Both the position numbers and the translations under genes were made by a program. 64,000 nucleotides of DNA from Ponticoccus litoralis (GTDB taxonomy: Bacteria > Pseudomonadota > Alphaproteobacteria > Rhodobacterales > Rhodobacteraceae): NCBI RefSeq assembly GCF_039769985.1, contig NZ_JBDNCH010000002.1, positions 2,356,001-2,420,000 on the forward strand, given 5' to 3'. Positions 48,803 through 59,873 of this stretch are shown here, in pieces; within the stretch, counting starts at the first letter, position 1; each line of letters begins with the position of its first letter. The notes under the pieces are model-generated. The model did not search any database, was not told the origin of the DNA, and saw only the letters and a list, made by a program, of their open reading frames with translations.

Positions 48803-51395
48803 ATGTCGCGCTATGACCCCGCCACCATCGAACCGAAATGGCAAGCCGCACTGGGACGAGGCCGAAACGTTCAAGGCCCGGCGCGAGGGCGACAAGCCCA
48901 AGTATTACGTGCTGGAGATGTTCCCCTATCCCTCGGGGCGCATCCACATCGGCCATGTGCGCAACTACACGATGGGCGACGTGATCGCGCGCTACAAGCG
49001 CAACACCGGGCACAACGTGCTGCACCCCATGGGCTTCGACGCCTTCGGCATGCCCGCCGAGAACGCGGCCATGGCCTCGGGCGGTCATCCGAAGGACTGG
49101 ACCTACGGCAATATCGACACGATGGTCGGGCAGATGAAGCCGCTGGGCTTCTCGCTGGACTGGACGCGGATGTTCGCCACCTGCGACCCGGAGTACTACG
49201 GCCAGCAGCAGGCGCTGTTCCTCGACTTCCTCGAGGCGGGGCTGGTCTACCGCAAGAACGCCGTGGTGAACTGGGACCCGGTCGACATGACGGTTCTGGC
49301 CAACGAGCAGGTCGAGAACGGGCGCGGCTGGCGTTCCGGCGCGCTGGTCGAGCGCAAGGAGCTCACCCAGTGGTTCTTCAAGATCTCGGACTATTCCGAG
49401 GAACTGCTGGATGCGCTCGACAGCCTCGACAACTGGCCCGCCAAGGTCAAGCTGATGCAGGCCAACTGGATCGGGCGCTCGCGCGGCCTGCAGTTTGCCT
49501 TCTCGACCGTCGATGCGCCCGAGGGTTTCGACCGGATCGAGGTCTATACCACGCGGCCCGACACGCTGATGGGCGCCTCTTTCGTGGGCATCTCGCCGGA
49601 TCACCCGCTGGCCAAGCACCTGGAGCAGGGTGACGCGGCGCTGGCGGCGTTCAATGCCGAATGTCGTCGCAGCGGCACCAGCGAGGAAGAGCTGGAGAAG
49701 GCCGAGAAGCGTGGCTACGACACCGGGCTGACCGTGCGCCATCCCTTCGATACCGCCCGGGAATTGCCCGTCTACGTCGCCAACTTCATCCTGATGGACT
49801 ACGGCACCGGCGCGATCTTCGGTTGCCCGGCGCATGACCAGCGCGACCTCGACTTCGCGCGCAAATACGACCTGCCCGTGCGCTCGACCTATGTGCCGGC
49901 CACGGGCGAGGAGGGCAGCTTTGTCCTGCCCGAGGAGGGCGGCCCGGCCTATGTTCCGCCGAAGCCGGAAGCGGTGCGCTACATTAACGGTTTCGCCGGG
50001 GAAGAGGCGCAGACCGGCGAGCAGGGCGTCGATGCGGCCATCGCCTTCTGCGAGGAGAACGGCGTCGGACACGGCGTGACCAAGTTCCGCCTGCGCGACT
50101 GGGGGCTGTCCCGCCAGCGTTACTGGGGGTGCCCGATCCCGGTGGTGCATTGCGAGGCCTGCGGCGTGGTGCCCGAGAAGAAGGAAAACCTGCCGATCGA
50201 GCTGCCCTATGACGAGGACGGCACGGCGATCGACTTTTCCGTGCCCGGCAACCCGCTGGACCGCCACCCCTCGTGGCGCGACTGCGCCTGCCCGGCCTGC
50301 GGTGCGCCTGCCCGGCGCGAGACCGATACCATGGACACCTTCGTCGATTCCTCGTGGTACCAGGCGCGCTTCACCGCGCCGCGCGCGGATACGCCGACGG
50401 TGATGGAGGATGCCGCCTACTGGATGAACGTCGACCAGTACATCGGCGGCATCGAGCACGCGATCCTGCACCTGCTTTACGCGCGCTTCTTCTGCCGGGG
50501 CATGGTCAAGACCGGCCACCTGCCGGAGAAATCGGCCGAGCCCTTCGATGCGCTCTTCACGCAGGGCATGGTCACGCACGCGATCTTCCAGACCGAGGGC
50601 GCCAACGGTCGCCCGGTCTATCACTACCCAGAAGCGGTGGAGCTGCGCGACGGCAAGGCCTTCCTGAAGGAGGGCGGGGCCGAGGTGCAGATCATCCCCT
50701 CTGCCAAGATGTCGAAATCCAAGAACAACGTCGTCGACCCGGTGGCGATCATCGCCAGCTACGGCGCCGACACCGCGCGCTGGTTCGTGCTGTCGGACAG
50801 CCCGCCGGAGCGGGACGTGGAATGGACCGCATCGGGCGCCGAGGCCGCGCACAAGCATCTTGCCCGCGTCTACCGCATCGCCGCCGAGATCGCCGGGGGC
50901 GACGCGCCCTCGACGCAGGAGGACGCGGCGCTGGAGCGCGAGATGCACAGGGCGATCCACGACGTGACCATGGGCGTCGAGAGCTTCGGCTTCAACGCGG
51001 CCATCGCCAAACTGTATGCCTTCACCAATGCGCTGGCGAAGTCGCGCGCGGGTAAAGAGGTCAAGACCCGCGCCGCCAAGGTCCTTGCGCAGCTGATGTC
51101 GCCGATGACGCCGCATCTTGCGGAAGAGGTCTGGCAGATGCTGGGCGGCGAGGGGCTGGTGGCAGAGGCCGCCTGGCCCGTGGCCGACGAGGCGATGCTG
51201 GTCGACGACACGGTGACGCTGCCGATTCAGGTCAACGGCAAGCGGCGCGGCGAGATCGCCGTGCCCAAGGACATGCCCAAGGAAGAGGTTGAAAAGCTGG
51301 CGCTTGCGCATGAAGCTGTGGTGCGGGCCCTCGACGGGGGCTTGCCCAAGAAGCTGATCGTGGTGCCGGGGCGGATCGTGAATGTGGTCGTTTGA
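48803..51395 (+). CDS. leuS: Leucyl-tRNA synthetase, one frameshift near the start
   Basis: Corrected length is 863 residues. HIGH motif PYPSGRIHIGHVRNYT, the editing domain (about residues 220-420, TTRPDTLMGASFVGISPDHPLA), and the catalytic KMSKS in SAKMSKSKNNVVDP are intact. N-terminal MSRYDPATIEPKWQ is cut from the rest at about 48849: caagccgcactgggac should be caagccgcctgggac (QAAWDEAETF), an extra base in CCTGG. Its 3' end overlaps lptE by 14 nt. Confidence 0.96.
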
Positions 51396-51873
51396 TCGAA
51401 GAACCCTGCTGCTGGGCGCCCTTGGTCTGGGTGCCTGCGGCTTTTCGCCCGTCTATGGCCCCGGCGGCAGCGGCGACGCCCTGCACGACGCGGTGCTGCT
51501 GGAGGCGCCCGAAACGACAGAGGCCTACCTTTACAGCCGCCGCTTCGAAGAGCGGCTGGGCCGGGCCGCCGCATCCGCGCCCTACCGGCTGTCGGTGACC
51601 TTCGAGATCGAGGAAAGCGCCGTGGGCAGCACCTCGGCGGGCGAGGACACGCGCTATCGCCTGATCGGGCGCGCGCGCTTTCGCCTGATCGAGGTGGCGA
51701 CCGGGCAGCAGGTGCATTCGGCCGCGACCAATGCCTTCACCGGCTATTCCACCACCGGCTCGACCGTCGCGACCCGCGCCTCCGAGCGCGCGGCGCGCGA
51801 GCGACTGATGACCATGCTGGCGGATCAGACCGTCGACGACCTGGTGCTGGCGGCGGACGACTTCGTCGGATGA
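51382..51873 (+). CDS. lptE: LPS-assembly lipoprotein LptE
   Basis: 163 residues. A Tat-like/lipoprotein signal, DRRTLLLGALGLGACGFSPVYGPGG, with lipobox LGAC near residue 19, is followed by GFSPVYG, the usual alphaproteobacterial LptE beginning. It plugs the LptD barrel in the outer membrane. Position between leuS and holA is the conserved one. The stop overlaps holA as ATGA. Confidence 0.88.
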   Translation: MWSFDRRTLLLGALGLGACGFSPVYGPGGSGDALHDAVLLEAPETTEAYLYSRRFEERLGRAAASAPYRLSVTFEIEESAVGSTSAGEDTRYRLIGRARFRLIEVATGQQVHSAATNAFTGYSTTGSTVATRASERAARERLMTMLADQTVDDLVLAADDFVG

Positions 51874-52898
51874 AGCTTTCGCCGCGCGACGCCAATGCCT
51901 TCTTTCGCAGGCCCGATCCCGCCGTTCCGGCGCTGCTGATCTATGGCGACGACCCGATGCGCGTGGCGATGAAGCGGCAGGAGGTGGTCGGCGCCGTCGT
52001 CGGGCCGCAGGGCGAGGAAGAGATGCGGCTGACCCGCCTGCCGGGGGCAGAGCTGCGCAAGGATCCCTCGGGGCTTCTGGACGCGGTCAAGGCGCAGGGC
52101 TTCTTTCCCGGCGCCCGTGCCGTGCTGGTCGAAGAGGCCACGGACGGGCTGACCAAGACCTTCGAGGCGGCGCTTCAGGACTGGCGCGAGGGTGACGCGA
52201 TGATCGTTGCCACGGCGGGCGGGCTGAAGGGCTCTTCCTCGCTGCGCAAGCTGTTCGAGAAGCACCGCACGGCGCGGGTGGCGGGGCTTTACAACGATCC
52301 CATGGGCCGCGACGAGATCCGGGAAGAGCTGAAGCGCGCCGGGCTGACCGACGTGGGCCGCGACGCCATGGGTGCGCTGGAGGCGCTGGCGCGGGTGCTG
52401 ACGCCGGGCGATTTCCGCCAGACGCTGGAAAAGGTGGCGCTTTACAAGCTGGACGATACGGAGCCGCTCTCGGTCGAAGAGGTGGAACTGAACGCCCCCG
52501 CCTCGATCGAGGCCGAGATGGACGAGGTCTTTCACATCCTTGCCGAGGGCCGGACGGGCGATATTGCCCGGGTCATGCAGCGGCTGGAGGCGCAGGGCGT
52601 CGCCCCGGTGACGCTGCTGATCATGGGCACGCGGCATTTCCGCCTGCTCTATGCCATCGCCTCGGCCCCCGGTGGGCCTGCGCAGGGCATCGGGTCGGTG
52701 CGTCCGCCGCTCTTCGGCCCGCGCCGCGACCGGATGCTGCGGCAGGCGCAGGGCTGGCCGCTGGACCGGCTGGAGGGCGCGCTGGGTGTGCTGATGGACA
52801 CCGACCTGAAGCTGCGCTCTGCCGGGCAGCGGGCCCCGGCCATGGCGCTGGTCGAGCGCGCCTTCGTGCGCCTTGCGGTGATGGGCGCCCGGCGCTAG
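51870..52898 (+). CDS. holA: DNA polymerase III subunit delta
   Basis: 342 residues. Clamp-loader delta features: N-terminal LLIYGDDPMRVAMKRQEVV, LPGAELRKDPSGLLDAVKAQGFFPGARAVLVEEATDGL, and the lid/collar segment LEALARVLTPGDFRQTLEKVALYKLDD, then HILAEGRTGDIARVMQRLEAQGVAPVTLLIMGTRHFRLLY. Third gene of leuS-lptE-holA. Confidence 0.93.
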   Translation: MKLSPRDANAFFRRPDPAVPALLIYGDDPMRVAMKRQEVVGAVVGPQGEEEMRLTRLPGAELRKDPSGLLDAVKAQGFFPGARAVLVEEATDGLTKTFEAALQDWREGDAMIVATAGGLKGSSSLRKLFEKHRTARVAGLYNDPMGRDEIREELKRAGLTDVGRDAMGALEALARVLTPGDFRQTLEKVALYKLDDTEPLSVEEVELNAPASIEAEMDEVFHILAEGRTGDIARVMQRLEAQGVAPVTLLIMGTRHFRLLYAIASAPGGPAQGIGSVRPPLFGPRRDRMLRQAQGWPLDRLEGALGVLMDTDLKLRSAGQRAPAMALVERAFVRLAVMGARR

Positions 52899-52959
52899 CG
52901 CGCGGTTGTCGCGGGCGGTCACTGCGAAACATCGAGGTCACCGGGGCAGGGGGGCGGCT

Positions 52960-53020
52960 GCCGCGCCGGGGTTCGCGGCCTGCCATGCTGTTGCCTGCGG
53001 AGGCCGCGCCGGGGTTCGCG
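52960..53020. repeat. 18-bp direct repeat downstream of holA
   Basis: gccgcgccggggttcgcg occurs at 52960-52977 and again, unchanged, at 53003-53020 in the holA/DUF1244 gap. Confidence 0.7.
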
Positions 53021-53192
53021 CGGCCCCAGCGGCACCCATGCTCGGGCGCGGCCCGTCCACCTGCCGGAGGCCGGATCACGACAGAAACCGCCGGGCATAT
53101 CCAGCCTTTGCCCATCGCCGTGACCCCGCCGCGACGGGACAGCGCCGAGGGCGCGGCGGGCGGTCGGCGTTTCAGGCCCGGGGCCGGGCAGG

Positions 53193-53507
53193 TCAGCCAT
53201 TGTCGGTGACGTTTTCCTTGAAGGCCTTGTCGAAGGCGGCCTGCTTCTCGGGTCCGGCCTCGGTCTGCTGCGCGGCCTTCCAGTCGTCGTAGGGCATGCC
53301 GTAGAAGATCTCGCGCGCGTCCTCCTTGCCCATCTCGAGGCCGCGCTCTGTCGCGGCCTCCTGATACCAGCGGCTCAGGCAGTTGCGGCAGAAGCCCGCG
53401 AGGTTCATCAGGTCGATGTTCTGCACCTCGGGCCGGTCCTCCATCAGGTGCTGGCGCAGGCGGCGGAAGGCGGCGGCTTCGAGTTCGGTGCGGGTCTGGT
53501 CGTCCAT
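53193..53507 (-). CDS. DUF1244 family protein
   Basis: 104 residues. Core RTELEAAAFRRLRQHLMEDRPEVQNIDLMNLAGFCRNCLSRWY, with the conserved FCRNC pair of cysteines, then KEDAREIFYGMPYDDWKAAQQ. This is the alphaproteobacterial DUF1244 family of unknown function. A metal- or cofactor-binding role of the two Cys is possible. The ATG follows ccaaggaggacgcacc. Confidence 0.9.
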   Translation of the reverse strand: MDDQTRTELEAAAFRRLRQHLMEDRPEVQNIDLMNLAGFCRNCLSRWYQEAATERGLEMGKEDAREIFYGMPYDDWKAAQQTEAGPEKQAAFDKAFKENVTDNG

Positions 53508-53569
53508 GGTGCGTCCTCCTTGGTCGCTTGGTCTGTGGCGTAGCGCGCCCGGATGGGCCGGGCGTCCCG

Positions 53570-54307
53570 TCAGTCCGGAACCTGCGCCAGCGCGCGGGTC
53601 AGAAGGTCGGCAAGCCGGTCCCCCCAATGCGCCTGAGCGGTTTCGGTTTCGATCAGGTCGTTGCGGATTTCCAGCAGCGTGTTCAGCCGCCCGTGCTTCA
53701 GCGCGTGGCGGTCGATGGCATCGCCGGGCAGGTGGCCGGGGTAGGGCTCGTTGCGCCCGACGACCAGATCCGGCTCGGCTTCCAGCAGGGCGATCAGCGG
53801 ATCGGAGAGGCGCGCGTCCCACGCATGCAGCACGCCGACGTGCCATGGCCGCGTCGGGCGGCCCCGCAACTGTCGCGTGAAGGAATGGACCGAGACGATG
53901 GCCACGTCCTCGCGCCGCGCCGCCAGCCCTTCGAGGGCGCGGTGGTAGGGGCGGTGGTAGGCCTCGATCCGCCGGGCCTTCTCGGCTGCATCCGCATGGC
54001 GGTTGGCCGGGATGACCGAGCCGTCGTAGAGCTTCATCAGCAGGGTCGGGTCGTCCTCGCCCCGGTTCGGGTCGATCACGAGGCGCGAGAAATCCGACAG
54101 CACCACCGGCGCGCCAAGCGCCGCGCCAAGCGCGCGCGCCACCCCGGCGGCGCCCACGTCATAGGCAATGTGGCGCGCCATATCGCCATCGGGCAGCCCC
54201 AGCGTGCCGCCCAGTTCCGGCGGAACGGTATTGGCGGCATGATCGCAGGTGATCAGGAAGCGGCTCTGCCGCCCCTCTCCCTCGACCCGGAACGGGCAAT
54301 ATGTCAT
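53570..54307 (-). CDS. N-formylglutamate amidohydrolase family protein
   Basis: 245 residues from MTYCPFRVEGEGRQSRF; an ATG five codons upstream (54322) is also possible. Family blocks: FLITCDHAANTVPPELGGTLGL near residue 17, YDVGAAGVARALGAAL, SRLVIDPNRGEDDPTL, IEAYHRPYHRALEGL and VSVHSFTRQLRGRPT. HutG-like enzymes remove formate from N-formylglutamate, the last step of one histidine pathway, but no hut genes are near. The substrate may differ. Confidence 0.82.
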   Translation of the reverse strand: MTYCPFRVEGEGRQSRFLITCDHAANTVPPELGGTLGLPDGDMARHIAYDVGAAGVARALGAALGAPVVLSDFSRLVIDPNRGEDDPTLLMKLYDGSVIPANRHADAAEKARRIEAYHRPYHRALEGLAARREDVAIVSVHSFTRQLRGRPTRPWHVGVLHAWDARLSDPLIALLEAEPDLVVGRNEPYPGHLPGDAIDRHALKHGRLNTLLEIRNDLIETETAQAHWGDRLADLLTRALAQVPD

Positions 54308-54491
54308 GGTTTCTTCATCCATCGCCCGCTAGACATAAGCAAGTTGCGCGGCAAAGGGAATTGCGGGATAAACGCCGCGACGTTAGCGGTAACTCAAGGC
54401 CCGCAGGGTCTCCGGGATGCCGCCTGACAGCCAGACGCAGAACCCGGACCGCCACAGTTCACCCCGCCGCCGCACCGGGCAAGGAGACTTC

Positions 54492-55938
<1,447 letters not shown>

Positions 55939-55991
55939 CCTGTCCTCCGAGGCCCCCGGCGGGCCTCGGGACAAGGAGCGACGGGGCAGGG

Positions 55992-56213
55992 ATGGACAAC
56001 GACGTGGCCTTGGTGACCGGCCTCGGGTTGATGGTGCTGTCGCTGCCTTCGATCATCGCCGCCTGGTCGGACCGGTGCGCGCCGCGTACCGGGGTCGTGG
56101 CACTTCTGGCGGGCGGCGGCCTTGTGCTCTGGGCCGCGTTGCGCAGGCCCGGCGGCTTCAGGCTGACGGAAATACCCGAGGTGCTCTACGGTGTGATCGC
56201 CCGGCTGCTGTGA
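55992..56213 (+). CDS. Small membrane protein downstream of pyk
   Basis: 73 residues, MDNDVALVTGLGLMVLSLPSIIAAWSD followed by a second hydrophobic segment (TGVVALLAGGGLVLWAAL) and a polar C-terminus. Two transmembrane helices with a short loop. I recall similar short proteins next to pyk in related genomes, function unknown. It is followed at once by a terminator, so it is co-transcribed with pyk. Confidence 0.65.
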   Translation: MDNDVALVTGLGLMVLSLPSIIAAWSDRCAPRTGVVALLAGGGLVLWAALRRPGGFRLTEIPEVLYGVIARLL

Positions 56214-56215
56214 CC

Positions 56216-56252
56216 ACGGGCCGAATTCTTTCAAAGAATTCGGCCCGTTTTC
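56216..56252 (+). terminator. Terminator of the pyk operon
   Basis: acgggccgaattcttt / aaagaattcggcccgt, a 15-16-bp stem with a tiny loop, followed by tttcc. Immediately after the stop codon. Confidence 0.85.
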
Positions 56253-56604
56253 CGTCGCGGAAAACGCCTGCGCTTCCCGGCGCCGGCACCGCCCCTCGCC
56301 AGCCCGCGGTGGTCCTGCGGTCAGGGGGCCGCGTCGAGAGCAGGATCTCGCCTTCGCAGGGCGCGCAGCCCCCTGCCCGCAGGGCGAATCGCACAGCGGC
56401 CCGGCGACGCGGCGGGGTGGGGCACTGGGGCTCGACGCCTTGCCTTGTCGCATCCCATCCTGGATAAGCCGCAGGGTGGCCCGCGCGCCGCGCCACCCCG
56501 ATCTGCCCCTTGCCAAACCGCCCCCACGCCTCTATACGGCCCGCTCCAACCGCGCGTCCGGCTCAAGCGGCATGCCGAGTCGCGTCAAGAACAGGAGAAC
56601 CGAA
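56253..56604. other. Leader region of rpmI-rplT
   Basis: The 350 nt between the pyk-operon terminator and rpmI hold a good promoter at 56510-56538. The rest is GC-rich sequence without a supported gene. The leader from that promoter to rpmI would be about 60 nt. Confidence 0.5.
56510..56538 (+). promoter_or_regulatory. Sigma70-type promoter of rpmI-rplT
   Basis: TTGCCA and TATACG with an exact 17-nt spacer, about 65 nt before the rpmI ATG. Confidence 0.65.
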
Positions 56605-56805
56605 ATGCCCAAGATGAAGACCAAGTCGAGCGCCAAGAAGCGCTTCAAGGTTACGGCCACCGGCAAGGTTGTCGCAGGTCAGGCCGGCAAGCGCCACGGC
56701 ATGATCAAGCGCACCACGAAATTCATCCGCGACGCTCGCGGCACCACCACGCTGTCCGCCCCCGACGCCAAGATCGTCAAGGGCTACATGCCCTACGACC
56801 GCTAA
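56605..56805 (+). CDS. rpmI: 50S ribosomal protein L35
   Basis: 66 residues, MPKMKTKSSAKKRFKVTATGKVVAGQAGKRHGM, highly basic, ending VKGYMPYDR. The ATG follows caggagaaccgaa. Upstream in-frame ATGs are not L35. infC, which often precedes it in other bacteria, is absent here. Confidence 0.97.
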   Translation: MPKMKTKSSAKKRFKVTATGKVVAGQAGKRHGMIKRTTKFIRDARGTTTLSAPDAKIVKGYMPYDR

Positions 56806-56820
56806 TCAGGAGGATCCAGC

Positions 56821-57186
56821 ATGTCCCGAGTCAAGAGCGGAACCGTCACGCACGCGCGTCACAAGAAGGTCATCAAGGCAGCCAAGGGCTACTATGGCCG
56901 TCGCAAGAACACCTTCAAGGTCGCGGCACAGGCCGTCGACAAGGCCAACCAGTACGCCACGCGCGACCGTCGCAACCGCAAGCGCAACTTCCGCGCGCTG
57001 TGGATCCAGCGGATCAACGCCGCCGTCCGCGCACATGACGAATCGCTGACCTATTCGCGCTTCATCAACGGCCTGTCGCTGGCCGGCATCGAAGTCGACC
57101 GCAAGGTTCTGGCGGATCTCGCCGTGCACGAGCCCGAGGCCTTCGCGGCCATCGTGGATCAGGCCAAGGGCGCTCTGCCCGCCTAA
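56821..57186 (+). CDS. rplT: 50S ribosomal protein L20
   Basis: 121 residues. The basic N-terminal extension SRVKSGTVTHARHKKVIKAAKGYYGRRKNTFKVA and the globular RNRKRNFRALWIQRINAAVR segment are typical. Begins 15 nt after rpmI behind AGGAGGATCCAGC. L20 is an early assembly protein and an autorepressor in some bacteria. Confidence 0.97.
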   Translation: MSRVKSGTVTHARHKKVIKAAKGYYGRRKNTFKVAAQAVDKANQYATRDRRNRKRNFRALWIQRINAAVRAHDESLTYSRFINGLSLAGIEVDRKVLADLAVHEPEAFAAIVDQAKGALPA

Positions 57187-57208
57187 GTCTTTCACGGCAT
57201 GACATTCG

Positions 57209-57242
57209 GAAAGCCCGGGACCCCGCGTCCCGGGCTTTCTTG
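57209..57242 (+). terminator. Terminator of rpmI-rplT
   Basis: gaaagcccgggac / gtcccgggctttc, 13-bp stem with a 4-nt loop, then ttgcg. Confidence 0.85.
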
Positions 57243-57395
57243 CGTTTCGGGCGGGCGGGAAGGCGTTCCGCTTGGGGCGCGCGCAAAAGGAACGGGGCGT
57301 CACGGAAAGACGCCGCAATCGAAAGGGGAAGACACCGGAGGGTCTGCCCAGCGAAGGGCAGTGTCACCAAGGGGGCGGCGCGCCGAAGGGCGGGC

Positions 57396-58065
57396 TCAGC
57401 GAAGCGTGGGGTCCGCCGCCCGGATGGCCTCTGCCACCAGCGCCGCGATCCGGCGCGAGCCTTCGGGCGAGGGGTGGATGCGGTCGCTGTCGAACATCGC
57501 CGGGTCCGAGGTCGCGATGACGTCTCCCATGTCGACCATCAGCACGGCGGGCATGATTGCGGCCATCCGCCCTAGTCGTTGCTCCATATCGGCATAGAGC
57601 CGCGCGCAGGCTGTGCCCGCGAACTTCGGCGAGGTGTAATAGTCGGCCCAGACCACGCGAGAGCCCCGTGCGGTCAGGCCGCGCACCAGGTTGGGGATCG
57701 CCCCCTTGCTGCCGTCCGGTGTGATCAGCGCCTCCAGCATGCCCTGGTTGGCGCGCCCGCAACCGATGCCCAGATCGTTGGCGCCGCCGTTCACCACGAC
57801 CCAGGGCGCGTCCAGCCCCCCGACCTGCCGCGCGATGTTCAGCGGCCCCGCACCGGTCACACCGCTGACACTGGCATAGGGCAGCGAGACGTCGCCGACC
57901 GGCACATCCAGCGCCCGCGACAGCCCGTCCGCGACAGATGCGCCCTCGACCCGGTTCCAGGCCATCACCGAGATCGCCCGCGACGACCACGCGGGCATCG
58001 TCGGGCACGCCGCGCCCGCAGGCGCCGAGGGTCAGGGCAAGAAACAAAAGGCCGATACGCAGCAT
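57396..58065 (-). CDS. SGNH/GDSL hydrolase lipoprotein, one frameshift
   Basis: Corrected length is 222 residues. The signal MLRIGLLFLALTLGACGRG ends in a lipobox (LGAC). SGNH blocks: I VVVAGDSVMAWN (nucleophile Ser), III GGANDLG (Asn), V DSDRIHPSPEGSRRIA (Asp/His). It should be an esterase or lipase in the envelope. The frame breaks at 57972: the plus strand has accgagatcgcc where accgaatcgcc restores GDS, an insertion in GAATC that would remove the catalytic Ser context. Confidence 0.82.
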
Positions 58066-58203
58066 GTGGGGTGCCTTTCCATGGGGTCCGTGACCAATGG
58101 TGGTCCGGCGACCCCGGGGATCAAGCGCCCGAGGCGTCCGCACAGCCTTGCCCTTGACCTCGGGCGGCGATACTTCGGCAGGCGACAGCCGAAGGAGACC
58201 CCG

Positions 58204-59277
58204 ATGGACGACCTGCGCCAGAAATATCTCGACCTGATCGCCGGGGCCGGTGACGAATCCGCGCTGGAGGACCTGCGCGTCGCCGCCGTGGGCAAGAAGG
58301 GCGAGGTCAGCCTGCGGATGCGCGAGCTGGGCAAGATGACGCCCGAGGAACGCCAGACGGCGGGCCCGGCGCTGAACGCGCTGAAGGACGAGATCAACTC
58401 TGCCCTCGCCGCCAAGAAGGCCGCCCTGGGCGATGCCGCGCTGGAAGAGCGCCTGCGCAGCGAATGGCTGGACGTGACTCTGCCGGGCCGCCCGCAGCGG
58501 ATGGGCAGCATCCACCCGGTCAGCCAGGTCATGGAAGAGATCACCGCGATCTTCGCCGACATGGGCTTTTCGGTCGCGGAAGGCCCGCAGATCGACAGCG
58601 ACTGGTACAACTTCGACGCGCTGAACATCCCCGGCCACCACCCGGCGCGGGCCGAGATGGACACCTTTTACATGCACCGCGCCGAGGATGACGAGCGCGC
58701 CCCGCATGTGCTGCGCACGCATACCTCGCCGGTGCAGATCCGCCACATGGAGGCGCATGGTGCGCCCTGCCGGATCATCTGCCCGGGCCGCGTCTACCGC
58801 GCCGATTACGACCAGACCCACACGCCGATGTTCCACCAGGTCGAGGGGCTGGCCATCGACAAGGACATCTCGATGGCGAACCTCAAGTGGGTGCTGGAAG
58901 AGTTCTTCTCGGCCTTCTTCGAGACGCCGGGCATCAAGACCCGTTTCCGCGCCTCGCATTTCCCCTTCACCGAGCCCTCGGCAGAGGTCGACATCCAGTG
59001 CTCGTGGGAGGGCGGCCAGCTGAAGATCGGCGAGGGCGACGACTGGCTCGAAGTCCTCGGCTCCGGCATGGTGCATCCCAAGGTGCTGAAGGCGGCGGGT
59101 GTGGATCCCGAGCAGTGGCAGGGCTTTGCCTTCGGCATGGGAATCGACCGGATCGCCATGCTGAAATACGGTATCCCCGACCTGCGCGCCTTCTTCGACA
59201 GCGACCTGCGCTGGCTGCGCCACTACGGCTTTGCCTCGCTGGACGTGCCGACGCTGCACGCGGGCCTGTCGCGCTGA
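58204..59277 (+). CDS. pheS: Phenylalanine-tRNA ligase alpha subunit
   Basis: 357 residues. N-terminal coiled coil (about 1-90), then class II motifs: motif 1 GSIHPVSQVMEEITAIFADMGFSVAEGP, motif 2 RTHTSPVQIRHME / CPGRVYRADYDQTHTPMFHQVEG, motif 3 GFAFGMGIDRIAMLKYGIPDLR. ATG behind GAAGGAGACC. The pheT partner is separated by a small membrane-protein gene. Confidence 0.97.
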   Translation: MDDLRQKYLDLIAGAGDESALEDLRVAAVGKKGEVSLRMRELGKMTPEERQTAGPALNALKDEINSALAAKKAALGDAALEERLRSEWLDVTLPGRPQRMGSIHPVSQVMEEITAIFADMGFSVAEGPQIDSDWYNFDALNIPGHHPARAEMDTFYMHRAEDDERAPHVLRTHTSPVQIRHMEAHGAPCRIICPGRVYRADYDQTHTPMFHQVEGLAIDKDISMANLKWVLEEFFSAFFETPGIKTRFRASHFPFTEPSAEVDIQCSWEGGQLKIGEGDDWLEVLGSGMVHPKVLKAAGVDPEQWQGFAFGMGIDRIAMLKYGIPDLRAFFDSDLRWLRHYGFASLDVPTLHAGLSR

Positions 59278-59351
59278 GCAGCGACCGCCTCTCCTGACCG
59301 CGGGGGGCTATGGGACGCTGGCCCTGCCGCCGGGTCTTGGAACAACCACTC

Positions 59352-59382
59352 AACGCCCCCGAACAGCCTTCGGGGGCGTTTG
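59352..59382 (+). terminator. Terminator of pheS
   Basis: aacgcccccgaa cagcc ttcgggggcgtt, 12-bp arms, followed by tgcgc. Weak T run. Confidence 0.7.
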
Positions 59383-59449
59383 CGCATGTGGCGCGGGGTG
59401 CATGGGGTATGCGACTGTAAGGCAAACCCGGGATGCATAGGGACACGCC

Positions 59450-59731
59450 ATGCCGCTTTTTTCCCACGAGAACCGTGACCGCAATCCCGAGACACGGCGG
59501 GTCTACGCCCTGTTCGAGCTGGTCTATACCTTCGTCGACTTCGCGGCGGCGGTCTGTTTCACCATCGGATCGGTGATGTTCTTCCGCGACAGCCTGATGA
59601 CGGTCGCGACATGGTTCTTCACGGTGGGCTCGGTCTTCTTCATGGCCAAGCCGACGCTGCGGCTGGTGCGGGAGCTGAAGCTGGCCGCCATGGGCGACGC
59701 CGACGACCTCGCGGACCGCTACCAATCCTGA
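59450..59731 (+). CDS. YrhK domain membrane protein
   Basis: 93 residues. MPLFSHENRDRNPETRRVYALFELVYTFVDFAAAVCFTIGSVMFF followed by TVATWFFTVGSVFFMAKPTLRLVREL: the YrhK domain with two transmembrane helices. Function unknown. It lies between pheS and pheT and is bounded by terminators on both sides, so it is probably a separate unit inserted into the pheST region. Confidence 0.88.
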   Translation: MPLFSHENRDRNPETRRVYALFELVYTFVDFAAAVCFTIGSVMFFRDSLMTVATWFFTVGSVFFMAKPTLRLVRELKLAAMGDADDLADRYQS

Positions 59732-59735
59732 CGCG

Positions 59736-59790
59736 CCGTTTTCTTTCGAAGAAAACGGTCCGAAGTCCGTCGCGGACTTCGCCCCTGCGA
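59736..59790 (+). terminator. Tandem hairpins between the YrhK gene and pheT
   Basis: ccgttttctttcgaagaaaacgg (10-bp arms) is followed by cgaagtccg tcg cggacttcg (9-bp arms). The first has an internal A/T-rich stem; neither has a long T tail. Confidence 0.6.
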
Positions 59791-59873
59791 GGGGGCGGGC
59801 CGGGTGCCTCTTTCCTCCCCGGGGCGCATCCGCTAAGCACGGCGCAACACGCAGTCACCCGGGGACCGGACCC

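Noticed and set aside
47652..51395. A 1247-codon open frame covering the TauE/SafE region and leuS
   Set aside because: It is an out-of-frame passage through the TauE/SafE gene joined to the leuS frame by the insertion near 48849. It is not a fusion protein.
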